12,451 bases of DNA, taken from assembly GCA_026391115.1 (NCBI GenBank), contig JAPLER010000325.1:1-12451 (forward strand), written 5' to 3'. The notes beneath the pieces were generated by a model. That model was not told the DNA's origin, did no database searches, and saw nothing but the letters and a program-made list of their open reading frames with translations. Of this stretch, positions 1 to 7,854 are shown in pieces. Made by a program: the position numbers and the translations under genes. Position 1 is the stretch's first letter. Every line of letters begins with the position of its first letter. The stretch comes from Bacteroidota bacterium (GTDB lineage: Bacteria > Bacteroidota > Bacteroidia > Chitinophagales > Chitinophagaceae).

Positions 1-44
1 TCAGGGTTTACAGCATTAGACCTCAGTATAAAAACGTTTTTCAT
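1..44 (-). CDS. Start of a probable glycosyltransferase (partial, runs off the window)
   Basis: An ATG at 44-42 directly follows the TAA stop (47-45) of the polymerase gene, so the two are back to back with no spacer, which is typical of a tightly coupled operon. The 14 complete codons read MKNVFILRSNAVNPD-like (the last codon is cut). A basic/hydrophobic beta strand followed by RSN..NPD resembles the N-terminus of GT4-type glycosyltransferases in polysaccharide loci, where the motif usually continues into a DPRVxKE-like segment. Only the start is visible, so the family assignment is an inference from this short stretch and from the neighbourhood. Confidence 0.5.
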   Translation of the reverse strand, partial: MKNVFILRSNAVNP

Positions 45-1103
45 TTATTGTTGGAAAAATAATTTATATGGTAGATATAAGTTAAATTCATCAGTTTGAG
101 AAATAAGTGCTGTCGATAAATTAATATATGCATATAACAAAATAAATAATGCAATCGAAAGTTTTGCAATTTTATTTTTAGTTAGTAACAACAACGATGC
201 AAAGAGTACGGGTTCAACCGAAGAAAACATAAATGAAAATCTACTTGCTGCTGTGTGATTTGCTTTAAACATCAAGAATGCAATTATACTTAGAAAATAC
301 ATAATGAACATTGTAGTAAACCATTTCTGCTTTTCTTTTAGAGTATTAAAAAAATAACATAACGTTAAGAAAAATAAAATTCTTTTTAAAAGGGCAGGAG
401 TAAAATAAGCAGGTTCGTGAAAATAAGTAGAGTACTTTACTAAAATAATCGCCTGAGGAAAATAGTTTTCAAATATTGCATCAATTAGAGATTCTATGTC
501 TATTAAGGAAACTAAAAAGCTAACTACCAATGCAACAAGTAACGATTTTGTCAAAGATTTTTGCCATCGTAAATAATATACAGGCAACATTAGCAACGTA
601 GTTGCATGAAATAGAGAACCTAATAAAATAATGCCTACAAATTTTTTGATTTTTTTATCTTCAATATATCTGATACTAAACAATACAAAGCCAATAGCTG
701 CACCAAATCTAATTGCACCCATTTCACAACTAACATAAAACGCACTTACATAAGATATTAGTGTTACAAAAAATAATTTGTTAGAAGCTTCTTTAAAAAA
801 AGAAAATTTTAGAGCAATTGCAATTGCAGCAAAAAGCAGAAACATTGTGTAAATGCCTAAGTTCAACAACTTACACAAATTTCCAATTATATTGATTGCA
901 GGCTCAAATGTTGGACCAAAACCATCTTCATAAGCATCTTTGTATTGAACTGCATCACCACGTGAAGCAGCTAATCCAGCAAATAGCAACAGAATAATAA
1001 ACAGAATATTGCGAAGTAACGAATATCTATCAGTAAACTTTTCAGAATAGGTTAAAGCACCTGCAAGAACAATTAGACTCAATAATAATAAATATGGAAT
1101 CAA
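45..1103 (-). CDS. EpsG/Wzy-like polysaccharide polymerase, integral membrane
   Basis: This 352-residue protein is almost entirely hydrophobic, with roughly ten predicted membrane segments. It opens with MIPYLLLLSLIVL, followed by a charged stretch and a second helix containing FAGLAASRGDAVQYKDAYED. That layout (helix, basic loop, helix ending in an R-G-D/Y-x-x-Y region just outside the membrane) is characteristic of EpsG-family proteins, which are regarded as Wzy-type polymerases joining lipid-linked repeat units in the periplasm. The start is a TTG (1103-1101) overlapping the TGA stop (1102-1100) of the upstream flippase fragment. The first in-frame ATG is far inside the protein, so TTG is preferred and implies coupled translation. 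The gene sits after wzx and before a further glycosyltransferase, as a polymerase should. Sequence conservation in this family is low, so the polymerase role rests on topology and context. Confidence 0.72.
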   Translation of the reverse strand: MIPYLLLLSLIVLAGALTYSEKFTDRYSLLRNILFIILLLFAGLAASRGDAVQYKDAYEDGFGPTFEPAINIIGNLCKLLNLGIYTMFLLFAAIAIALKFSFFKEASNKLFFVTLISYVSAFYVSCEMGAIRFGAAIGFVLFSIRYIEDKKIKKFVGIILLGSLFHATTLLMLPVYYLRWQKSLTKSLLVALVVSFLVSLIDIESLIDAIFENYFPQAIILVKYSTYFHEPAYFTPALLKRILFFLTLCYFFNTLKEKQKWFTTMFIMYFLSIIAFLMFKANHTAASRFSFMFSSVEPVLFASLLLLTKNKIAKLSIALFILLYAYINLSTALISQTDEFNLYLPYKLFFQQ

Positions 1104-1597
1104 TTCTGAATATTATTTTGTGAAAATAAAATTTTATTTTCTTTATAGAAATTCAATAATGCTTTCGCATAAATTAAAATAAAGATTAATAGTGAGATAC
1201 AAATACAAATTCCGATAGTAATGGAAACAGATTGCACATAAAGTGCAAACAGAAGGTAGTTAGTAATTAGCATTAAAAGAAGAGTTATACCAATTTTCTC
1301 AAATATTTTTTGAGTAGTTTGTATAAATTTTTTTGTGAGATAAATCATAAAGTAAGAGCCAAAAAAGTATGCAAATGAAGGTAAATACAGTATGAGGTTA
1401 TATTTTCCAAAGATCAATAAAGGAATCAATCCCAAGATTAAAATAATGAAAAACGAAATATGATGCCAAAGATTAAGTTTAGAAACCTTTAGAGCTAATG
1501 AAAGAAAGTAGGATGGTGTACAAATAACGTTCATAAAACTAGAAGCAGAAACAACTAGTATTAAATAATATACAGAACTAGTAGGCAATATAAACAA
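1100..1597 (-). pseudogene. wzx: Wzx-type flippase, C-terminal fragment (second frame of a broken gene)
   Basis: The reading frame encodes about five hydrophobic segments, with a Pro-Ser-Tyr-Phe (CTPSYF) element in the second half typical of polysaccharide flippases (PST/MOP superfamily; family members usually show a P-A-Y-F-like element here). It has no ATG near its 5' end. The only nearby start is TTG at 1597, and the frame is open upstream to about 1650, encoding ..LLFIIGDK. This looks like the continuation of the flippase that ends at 1606, shifted by -1. Joining the two frames at the T5 run (plus-strand A-run 1613-1617) gives about 444 residues and around 12 membrane segments. It ends in TGA overlapping the TTG start of the polymerase. 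If the frameshift is real the fragment is probably not translated as an independent protein. Confidence 0.72.
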
Positions 1598-1605
1598 TTT
1601 GTCAC

Positions 1606-2433
1606 CTATAATAAAAAGTAAAATCCTCCAATAATTCTGCTAGTAATTTCATAATAAGCAATAGTTCCTATTCCTAAATATTTACCAATTAAGTACCTAG
1701 ATAATGGCTCGAAAAAAATAGTAGAAATGGAAATAAAAAAGTAGTTAATACTTTTTCTGAATATTTCTTTAATTATATCAAAGCTAAATAAACGGTTTGT
1801 TGATTTGGTAGTTGGAGACAACTTCCAAAATTTTAGTATAAAAAAAATTGCTGAAGTAACTTGTATGATATACAAAATTATTTGGCAATTAACAATGCTA
1901 TTAATATTTCCTTGATGTATTAATATCCAACTTGCTATAAAAAAGAAAATATTTGAAATAAGCTGAATGATTGCCCTGATATACGTTTTCTGTAATCCGT
2001 CAACAAATGCCAATAAAATATTAGTAAGATTTTGTAAAAAGAAAAGTACTGAGAATAAAAGAAACGTAGTATTGCTGAGTGATTGTATTTTCAGCCCTTT
2101 TATACCAAAATAAAAGATAAACAAAGCAATACTTAGAACAATTGGAAAGCTTATGAAAAAGATAATAATCGAATGAATGAGATATTGGTATAGCTTAAAA
2201 TAATTTTTCTCTGCTAAAAATTTTGAGGTATATGTTATAATTAAATTAGGAAGCCCAATGTTACTTAAACCTACAACCAAAGCACCAGAATATAAAAAAG
2301 ACCAAACTCCAAAAAGTTCATTTCCTAAAATTTTTGAAGCATATATATAGACAAATGTTTGGGCAATTGCTGTTACTACATAAGATATAAAAATGAATAC
2401 TGAATTTTTTAGTAGTAGTTTTTTTGTTGGCAT
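1606..2433 (-). pseudogene. wzx: Wzx-type flippase, N-terminal fragment, prematurely stopped
   Basis: This 275-residue protein starts at ATG 2433, four bases after the stop of the 2-epimerase. It has seven clear hydrophobic segments (about residues 10-32, 41-68, 87-111, 122-147, 154-175, 181-203, 228-250). The N-terminus (KLLLKNSVFIFISYVV...YIYASKILGNELFGVWSF) is the usual opening of polysaccharide flippases (Polysacc_synt family), which move undecaprenyl-linked repeat units across the inner membrane. The reading stops at TAG 1608-1606 just after YYEITSRIIGGFYFLL, in what should be the eighth helix; known Wzx proteins are roughly 400-500 residues. The missing C-terminal half follows in the -1 frame. 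The loop normally expected between the Y-E-I-x-S-R-I helix and the next half also looks short or absent, so an internal deletion is possible besides a one-base slip. Confidence 0.8.
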
Positions 2434-2437
2434 TAGG

Positions 2438-3556
2438 CTATTTTTTTATTGCCTCTTTTTTTAAAATTGCTACAATTTTTTGAGACGCATTGCCATTGCC
2501 ATAAGGATTGTTTTTTAGCGAAAATTTATACTCATTAGCCCATAAGGCTGCTTTGTAAATTTTATTTATATTCGTTCCACAAAGCTTTGCCATTCCAAGT
2601 TCTACTCCTTCTGGTCTTTCTGTAGTTTCTCTTAATACTACAATCGGTTTGCAAAAGGAAGGAGCCTCTTCTTGAATACCTCCTGAATCAGTAATGATAA
2701 ACTTACTATACCTCATTAATTTAATTAATTCGATATAATCTAATGGACTTGTTATTATGCAATTTGATGTTTGTGATAATTTTGACTGTAATACAATCGT
2801 TTTAACATTTGGGTTTGGGTGCAGTACCCAAACAAACTTATAATTGTTAAACTTGTTAGCAATTTTTAAGACAGCTTCAATAATATTTTGCAACCCTTTA
2901 CCTTGATTTTCTCTGCGATGACAAGTAATTAAAACTACTTTATCATTTTCTAAATTATTTAATCTTGCATCTGCAAACTTCCTCTTAATAAGAGAATTGC
3001 TTTTTACAATAAATTGTAAAGAATCTACTACTGTGTTTCCAGTAACATATATATATTTCTTATTTATGCCTTCTTTTAGAAGGTTTGAAGCAGATAACTT
3101 AGTTGGAGCAAAATGAAATTTTGTGCAAATACTTGCAACTCGTCTATTATACTCTTCGGGAAAAGGGTTTTCAAAATCAAAACTTCGTAAACCGGCTTCA
3201 ATATGTGCAAATTTTATTTTATTATAAAATGCAATCATAGATGCAACCATAACTGTCGTTGTATCACCTTGAGCAACGATTAAACCAATGTTCTTGTTTA
3301 TTGCATCTAATAAATTTTGTAATTGATTAATGACACTAGCAGTTAAAGTTGCTAATGACTGATTGGGTTTCATTACATCTAATTCATAATCTGCCTTTAA
3401 TTTAAAAATATCCCAATAAGGAGCAAGCAATTCTTTATGTTGAGCAGTGTTTATGATTATAAACTCAATTTTGTTTTTTTTAAGTTCAAAAATTATGGGT
3501 GCTACTTTTATAAGTTCTGGTCTAGTTCCAACAATTATACATGTAATTTTTTTCAT
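2438..3556 (-). CDS. wecB: UDP-N-acetylglucosamine 2-epimerase (non-hydrolysing)
   Basis: This enzyme interconverts UDP-GlcNAc and UDP-ManNAc in the cytoplasm, supplying ManNAc (or a derivative) for the repeat unit. Family landmarks are all present in the 372-residue product: GTRPE (10-14), QGDTTT (96-101), HIEAGLRS (118-125) with PFPEEYNRR, TGNTVVDS, CHRREN with His213, HPNPN (246-250), TDSGGIQEEAP (289-299) and RETTERPE (309-316). This matches the usual length and the retaining epimerase rather than a hydrolysing NeuC. I start it at ATG 3556; a longer frame beginning with TTG at 3565 adds only three residues and GTRPE sits at the normal distance from the ATG. The gap to the Wzz gene stop is 15 bases and to wzx only four, so it is co-transcribed. 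No UDP-ManNAc dehydrogenase is seen in the window, so the sugar may be used as ManNAc or modified elsewhere. Confidence 0.93.
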   Translation of the reverse strand: MKKITCIIVGTRPELIKVAPIIFELKKNKIEFIIINTAQHKELLAPYWDIFKLKADYELDVMKPNQSLATLTASVINQLQNLLDAINKNIGLIVAQGDTTTVMVASMIAFYNKIKFAHIEAGLRSFDFENPFPEEYNRRVASICTKFHFAPTKLSASNLLKEGINKKYIYVTGNTVVDSLQFIVKSNSLIKRKFADARLNNLENDKVVLITCHRRENQGKGLQNIIEAVLKIANKFNNYKFVWVLHPNPNVKTIVLQSKLSQTSNCIITSPLDYIELIKLMRYSKFIITDSGGIQEEAPSFCKPIVVLRETTERPEGVELGMAKLCGTNINKIYKAALWANEYKFSLKNNPYGNGNASQKIVAILKKEAIKK

Positions 3557-3571
3557 TAATCTCAAAAATGT

Positions 3572-4600
3572 TTATACTAAATTGTCTTCCGTCTTAATTC
3601 TTTTGATTGTGTTTTTTACTAACAATGTTATCACAGCAATAGTTACACCTAAACTAAAAAAAATAATTCCACCAGTTAATTTCCCCATTCTCATTTTTTT
3701 GAGAGGTAGTATTGGGGTGTCAATTATTTGTATTAGAGGCGTCTCTTTTCTAAATGTAATTTTAGCAAGTTCAAGTTGTTTTAAAACTTCTGTATAAACA
3801 GCAGTTGCTACATTTAGATCTATATTTTTTCTTTGGGTAGGTACTCTTACAACTTGTTTAGATGGATTTAAATTCAAATCAACAGATTCAGCCACTGAAT
3901 AAATTTTTCCAGTAATTAAGTTGTATAAAGAGTCTGCTTGATTTTGTAAAATTTGTAAATTTTGGTAAGACTTTTTTGTTTTGTAACTCGAATAGAACTT
4001 TACAGTGATATTGCTTAAAGTTTCAATAAAATTTTTAGCAAAAACTTCATCAAGATCTACCATTTCTAGTACAATTAGAGTCACCTTCTTATCTTTACGT
4101 TCGATGGTTAATTGTTCCATAACAATTTTTTTATAAACCACACTTATTATACTATCTACCTTACGATTATTGTGCAAACTATTGTAATTTAACTTTTCCT
4201 TAGTGATGTTATGATTTCTAATGTAAGTTTCAAGTAATGTTTCTTTATCATCATTGCAACATTTTGATAAAAGCGTACTTTCAATTAACATCCTACTTTT
4301 AAATATTTCCAACAAATTATCACCCTCAAATGCGTTAGCTCCACCTTGCCCCAAGTCAATGCCAAATTGAGCAGCTATTCCAGCATATCCTCCAATTTTT
4401 TCACTTCCAGTATTTTCAGATACGAACGTTAAAGTTGCCTTATATGATTGCTTTTCAATTATAGTCAAATAGATAATGGCACTAAATCCCAAGCCAATAC
4501 CTACTATTAGTATCTTCCACCAGTTGCCAATTAAAAACTTTATACTATTAGAAAGATAAGCTATTAAGTTAATTATTGTATCTTCATTCTTATTTGTCAT
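3572..4600 (-). CDS. Wzz-type chain-length determinant / polysaccharide co-polymerase
   Basis: This 342-residue inner-membrane protein has the Wzz topology: a short cytoplasmic N-terminus, a first membrane segment at about 28-48 (WWKILIVGIGLGFSAIIYL), a long periplasmic part rich in helices, and a second membrane segment at about 309-328. Just before the latter is the Pro-rich element IDTPILPLKK typical of this family. After the first helix, YKATLTFVSEN matches the usual beta strand, followed by a Gly-rich stretch (GGYAGIAAQFGIDLGQGG). It ends soon after the second helix, so it carries no fused tyrosine kinase and no Walker motifs. Its role would be to set polymer length with Wzy and Wza. It follows the exporter gene by 15 bases. 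The start ATG at 4600 is the only sensible one. Confidence 0.86.
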   Translation of the reverse strand: MTNKNEDTIINLIAYLSNSIKFLIGNWWKILIVGIGLGFSAIIYLTIIEKQSYKATLTFVSENTGSEKIGGYAGIAAQFGIDLGQGGANAFEGDNLLEIFKSRMLIESTLLSKCCNDDKETLLETYIRNHNITKEKLNYNSLHNNRKVDSIISVVYKKIVMEQLTIERKDKKVTLIVLEMVDLDEVFAKNFIETLSNITVKFYSSYKTKKSYQNLQILQNQADSLYNLITGKIYSVAESVDLNLNPSKQVVRVPTQRKNIDLNVATAVYTEVLKQLELAKITFRKETPLIQIIDTPILPLKKMRMGKLTGGIIFFSLGVTIAVITLLVKNTIKRIKTEDNLV

Positions 4601-4615
4601 ATTGACTTTGTAATA

Positions 4616-7096
4616 TTACTTTGTTATATTTAAAATTGCAATAACCACACCTGCTAAACTAGCAATAGCACTAGCAATACCAATGGTTTCGGCTGTGGTC
4701 ATTTTTTTACTAGTACTTATATTAACTTTAGGTACAAATACTTCGCTACCTTCATCTACCTTCGGGTAAGTTTTAAAGAATAAAAACTTTTTGGTTTTTG
4801 CAGCTACACCATTGGCATTTAAAACAATAACACGTTTTTTGGCAGCGGCATCGGTAAAGCCACCTGCACGGTCGATATAATATTTTAAATTTTGGTTGGG
4901 TACATACACCACTTCTGTAGGAAATAATACTTCTCCATTTACTTTTATTTCTCTTTTTTGTTTTGGCACATTTACAACATCATCTTCTTGTAAATAAATA
5001 TTTTCAAGGCTATTGCTATCTGCCAATAATTTTTCAATGTCTAAACCTATTTTAAAAGTACGATTGGCATATTCGTTAGTAACACTTGAACTACTGTCTT
5101 TAATTTGTGTTTTTAATTTCTTAAAATATATATCGGTAGTGTCTTTTAAAATACTGTTTTTATTAATTCTTGTAATATAGCATCCTTTTAAAAACGCAGA
5201 GTTGCTTAAACCTCCTGCTCTAGTTAAAAGATTGCTTACTTTCTCGTTTTTATTAGCTACAATATAGCTGCCAGGGTATAAAACCTCACCTTGTATGTTT
5301 ACTTTAATTTGATTTTTATAACCAGGTTTTGTGCGTATGGTAACAATATCCCAAGGTTTTAATTTTACATCTGCACCTTTTAGGTCTAAATCTTTTTGGC
5401 TGGTAATGTTGATTACAGTAGATAAGTCATTAGATTTTGAATCGTATTTTTCCAAATCAATTCTGCTGGCAATTTCAATTCTATCAATACTACTAGCATC
5501 GGTATAACCACCTGCTGCAAAAATTAAATCTTTTAAAGTTTGATTTTCGTAATAAGGATATTCGTTGGGTTTTTTAACCTCTCCTTGTATGCTTACAACG
5601 TATTCTTGTTTATAATCTTTACTTAATCCAATTTCAATTTCATCGTTCTTTTTTAAATCAATATCTTTTTGCTTGCCATTGATAATTTCAATTGGATTGA
5701 ATGACAACATCTCTTTACTGTAATCATCATTTACTCGTTTAATAATACCACGTTGTGTAAATGCTTCTGGCGTTAAACCATCTGCATTTGCTATAAGCTT
5801 AGATAAAGTTATACCTTGAGAATGCTCGTAAAAACCTGGACGATATACTGCACCTTTTAAAGTAATTTTATTGGCAAATCTATCTAACACTTTTCCTATT
5901 TCTATAATATCACCATTTTGTGGTTGATAGGTATTGTAATCAACCTTATAAACGTCTTTAATTTTCTTTTCTTTATCTGTAGTTTGAATAATATGAATAG
6001 ATGCACTATAAGCATTTGGTGCAAAGCCACCTGCGTATTCAAATATTTTTGCAATAGGTTCTCCATCTATCGCTTCAAAAACAGCAGGCTTGTTAATCTC
6101 ACCACTTAGTGTAATTAAATTTTTTGCGGATGGAATACGAATAACATCTCTATCCATTAATCTTACATCACTTGTTTGGTCGGCATTTAACAAAAATTTA
6201 TATGCATCAAATTTTTTAACTACTTTACTATTGCGTACCAATTCTATGTTTCTTAAACTTCCTGTTTCACTAGGTCCACCACAAGCATATAAAGCATTAA
6301 ACAAGCTTGCTAAAGATGATAAAGTATAAGTTCCAATTTTACGTGCATCGCCAATTACAGTGATTTTAATGCTACGTATTTTACCAACGCTCACTTGCAA
6401 ATGCGACTGTCCACTATTAATGCTAGCATAACCACTTTTGGTCATTCTATCTTTGATGCGTTTAGTAGCTGTTTCTACACTTGTGCCACTAACATCAATT
6501 AATCCAACATTGGGTAAAGCTATTTTCCCTTCTGGACTTACAGTAAGTTTATGATTTACTTCTTGGTAGCCATAAACATCTACAACCAATTCATCATCTG
6601 CACCAATAACATAATTTGATGGGGTTGGAATTCTTAAGTTTGGTTCAAATGTGATATTGTCATTATTAAACAAATCGCCACCAAAAATGAAAGTTGAAAA
6701 AGTTTTTTCTTTTATCTTTTTTAGGTCTTTATCAAAGCCTGTAGTATCTGTACTTCTACCACCTTCTAGCTTTTCTTTTTTAGCTTGGTCCAACACTTTC
6801 TTTTTTAGTTCAGGCGTCATAGCATTGCCATCAAGCTTTGCTAATCTTGCACGAAGTTTTACAATTTCACTTGCAGGAAAACCACGTTGAATAGCTAATT
6901 GTTCTGCCTGACTTTGACTTAACCCACTTTGCTCAAGTTGTGCTTTGTAATTCAAAATTTCTTCATCGGTAAGCATATCTACTTTTATTTGAGATACATC
7001 TTTACCTTTCAATAAATCTTGTGAAAAAGAATTTATTGAAATAATAGAAAGCGACAGAACAAGAATAAATATCTTGCTTTTAATAAATCGAATCAT
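4616..7096 (-). CDS. Wza-type polysaccharide export protein with six SLBB domains
   Basis: This 826-residue outer-envelope protein is the export channel component. Residues 1-25 form a signal peptide (hydrophobic ..ILVLSLSIISINSFS, cleavage probably before QD) without a lipobox Cys. Residues 35-130 are polar and helical, with ..SQAEQLAIQRGFP. The Poly_export domain follows at about 158-240 (SNYVIGADDELVVDVYG; SPEGKIALPNVG). Six SLBB-type repeats begin near 244, 328, 411, 500, 597 and 717, each opening with a variant of (I/V)x(L/I/V)xGEVxxPxxY and containing a xxAGGxxxxA turn. A hydrophobic C-terminal helix lies at about 803-823. E. coli Wza is less than half this length; long multi-SLBB forms are common in Bacteroidota. 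It precedes the Wzz gene by 15 bases and follows a 128-base gap containing one cassette end, so it may begin its own transcript. Confidence 0.92.
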   Translation of the reverse strand: MIRFIKSKIFILVLSLSIISINSFSQDLLKGKDVSQIKVDMLTDEEILNYKAQLEQSGLSQSQAEQLAIQRGFPASEIVKLRARLAKLDGNAMTPELKKKVLDQAKKEKLEGGRSTDTTGFDKDLKKIKEKTFSTFIFGGDLFNNDNITFEPNLRIPTPSNYVIGADDELVVDVYGYQEVNHKLTVSPEGKIALPNVGLIDVSGTSVETATKRIKDRMTKSGYASINSGQSHLQVSVGKIRSIKITVIGDARKIGTYTLSSLASLFNALYACGGPSETGSLRNIELVRNSKVVKKFDAYKFLLNADQTSDVRLMDRDVIRIPSAKNLITLSGEINKPAVFEAIDGEPIAKIFEYAGGFAPNAYSASIHIIQTTDKEKKIKDVYKVDYNTYQPQNGDIIEIGKVLDRFANKITLKGAVYRPGFYEHSQGITLSKLIANADGLTPEAFTQRGIIKRVNDDYSKEMLSFNPIEIINGKQKDIDLKKNDEIEIGLSKDYKQEYVVSIQGEVKKPNEYPYYENQTLKDLIFAAGGYTDASSIDRIEIASRIDLEKYDSKSNDLSTVINITSQKDLDLKGADVKLKPWDIVTIRTKPGYKNQIKVNIQGEVLYPGSYIVANKNEKVSNLLTRAGGLSNSAFLKGCYITRINKNSILKDTTDIYFKKLKTQIKDSSSSVTNEYANRTFKIGLDIEKLLADSNSLENIYLQEDDVVNVPKQKREIKVNGEVLFPTEVVYVPNQNLKYYIDRAGGFTDAAAKKRVIVLNANGVAAKTKKFLFFKTYPKVDEGSEVFVPKVNISTSKKMTTAETIGIASAIASLAGVVIAILNITK

Positions 7097-7119
7097 AATG
7101 TTTGAAAACTTATTTGTTA

Positions 7120-7150
7120 GCCACTAAGGCACAAAGCGTTAAAGTAAAAT
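7120..7150 (+). repeat. Left inverted repeat of the nucleotidyltransferase cassette
   Basis: The plus strand reads GCCACTAAGGCACAAAGCG then TTAAAGTAAAAT. It can be parsed as three degenerate 8-nt units, CACTAAGG, CACAAAGC and GTTAAAGT. It pairs with 7853-7883 as an inverted repeat and shares its CACNAAGR-type unit with 11589-11610. Confidence 0.7.
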
Positions 7151-7196
7151 AGTATAAGTGTAGAATTAAGCTATATGTTTTCTATTTTGGAATTAG

Positions 7197-7204
7197 CAAA
7201 TGTA
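7197..7204 (-). promoter_or_regulatory. Possible -7 element for the exporter gene
   Basis: On the minus strand the bases read TACATTTG, matching the TAnnTTTG -7 consensus described for Bacteroidota primary sigma factor promoters. It lies about 100 bases upstream of the exporter ATG, inside the cassette and before its left repeat. I see no TTTG/TTG -33 element at the right spacing, and AT-rich sequence gives such matches by chance, so this is weak. Confidence 0.22.
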
Positions 7205-7224
7205 AAAGAATTAACAGTTGAAAA

Positions 7225-7704
7225 TTATTTTTTGCTTTGAATTTTAATAATAGCATTCAATTCTTCAATATCCTGCAAATCTTTAGGTCTTGGGTTAGTT
7301 TGTTTTTCTTGTAATAGCTGATTGATATGTAAAAATGGAACTTCAGTATTGTCTATTAATGCTTTGGTAGAAAGAGAATAACACTCATCAAAATTATCCT
7401 GATTAAAGGCTTTAAGGCTTGTCATTAAATCAAGTTCAATACCACTGCCCAAATAAATAGAACTAAAGCCAGCAATAAGTTGTGTTGTTTCAAGTTCTTC
7501 AAAATCTCCATAGCCCAATTTGTTTAAACTTAATCTTAATTGCTTTCTATTTTCAACTGAATCTTTTATCCACACATCAACATCTTGTGTTATTCTACTG
7601 CCACCATAAATAGTTGTTGCAAATCCTCCAACCATTATGTAATGAACATTGTTACTATTTAAAGTTTTCCATAATTTAATAATATCGTCATCTAAAATAT
7701 CCAA
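7225..7704 (-). CDS. Nucleotidyltransferase-fold protein (AbiEii/MNT-like), cassette gene
   Basis: The 159-residue product has the minimal nucleotidyltransferase signature: IMVGGFATTIYGGSR with Gly26-Gly27, then the metal-binding Asp41-Val-Asp43 in TQDVDVWI, and a probable third acidic residue Asp92 in ELDLM. The C-terminus RPKDLQDIEEL resembles the K-x-x-x-R-x-K-D-x-x-D element of AbiEii-like and related stand-alone nucleotidyltransferases. Such proteins transfer nucleotides to RNA, protein or small molecules; the substrate cannot be told here. The frame opens with TTG at 7704, immediately after the TAG (7707-7705) of the small upstream ORF. The next Met is at residue 24, inside the core motif, so TTG (or a decayed ATG) is the only workable start and translation is probably coupled. 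It has no obvious link to polysaccharide synthesis, and it lies inside the repeat-bounded cassette. Confidence 0.8.
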   Translation of the reverse strand: MDILDDDIIKLWKTLNSNNVHYIMVGGFATTIYGGSRITQDVDVWIKDSVENRKQLRLSLNKLGYGDFEELETTQLIAGFSSIYLGSGIELDLMTSLKAFNQDNFDECYSLSTKALIDNTEVPFLHINQLLQEKQTNPRPKDLQDIEELNAIIKIQSKK

Positions 7705-7854
7705 CTATTTTTTATTTATTATTTTTGCATTTTGAAGTTTATACCGAATTCTAATCATTTGCATTAAACCTCTAAATCTTTCTTCAAAAGATAGTTGTAG
7801 TCTCTGCCTTAATTTATCTTCAGGTGTTTGATATATTGAATGTTGTTGCTGCAT
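7705..7854 (-). CDS. Small 49-residue basic protein, partner of the nucleotidyltransferase
   Basis: An ATG at 7854-7852 opens a 49-codon frame ending at TAG 7707-7705, abutting the TTG start of the nucleotidyltransferase gene. The product begins MQQQHSIYQTPEDKLRQRLQ and continues LSFEERFRGLMQMIRIRYKL before a Lys-rich tail. It is strongly basic and probably one or two amphipathic helices. The S-x-E-E-R-x-x-x-L pattern is one I recall from short ORFs placed directly before nucleotidyltransferase-like genes in Bacteroidota, but I cannot name a family. Its start codon overlaps the inner end of the right cassette repeat. A protein role (antitoxin-like or chaperone-like partner) is only a guess from the pairing; the intact frame and the coupling support a real gene. 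Confidence 0.6.
   Translation of the reverse strand: MQQQHSIYQTPEDKLRQRLQLSFEERFRGLMQMIRIRYKLQNAKIINKK

Noticed and set aside
1606..1630. Programmed -1 ribosomal frameshift joining the two wzx halves
   Set aside because: The shift direction fits, but the bases C TTT TTA do not form a canonical X-XXY-YYZ heptamer, and Wzx is not known to need frameshifting. A slip, error or deletion is more likely.
3447..3797. Plus-strand frame of 116 codons, and the other plus-strand frames over the exporter, dehydratase, reductase and transferase genes
   Set aside because: All lie opposite well-supported minus-strand genes, have hydrophobic low-complexity translations typical of antisense reading in AT-rich DNA, and show no recognisable motif.
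7225..7854. Classical AbiE toxin-antitoxin pair
   Set aside because: The nucleotidyltransferase is AbiEii-like, but the 49-residue partner is far too short for the winged-helix AbiEi antitoxin and shows no such fold.
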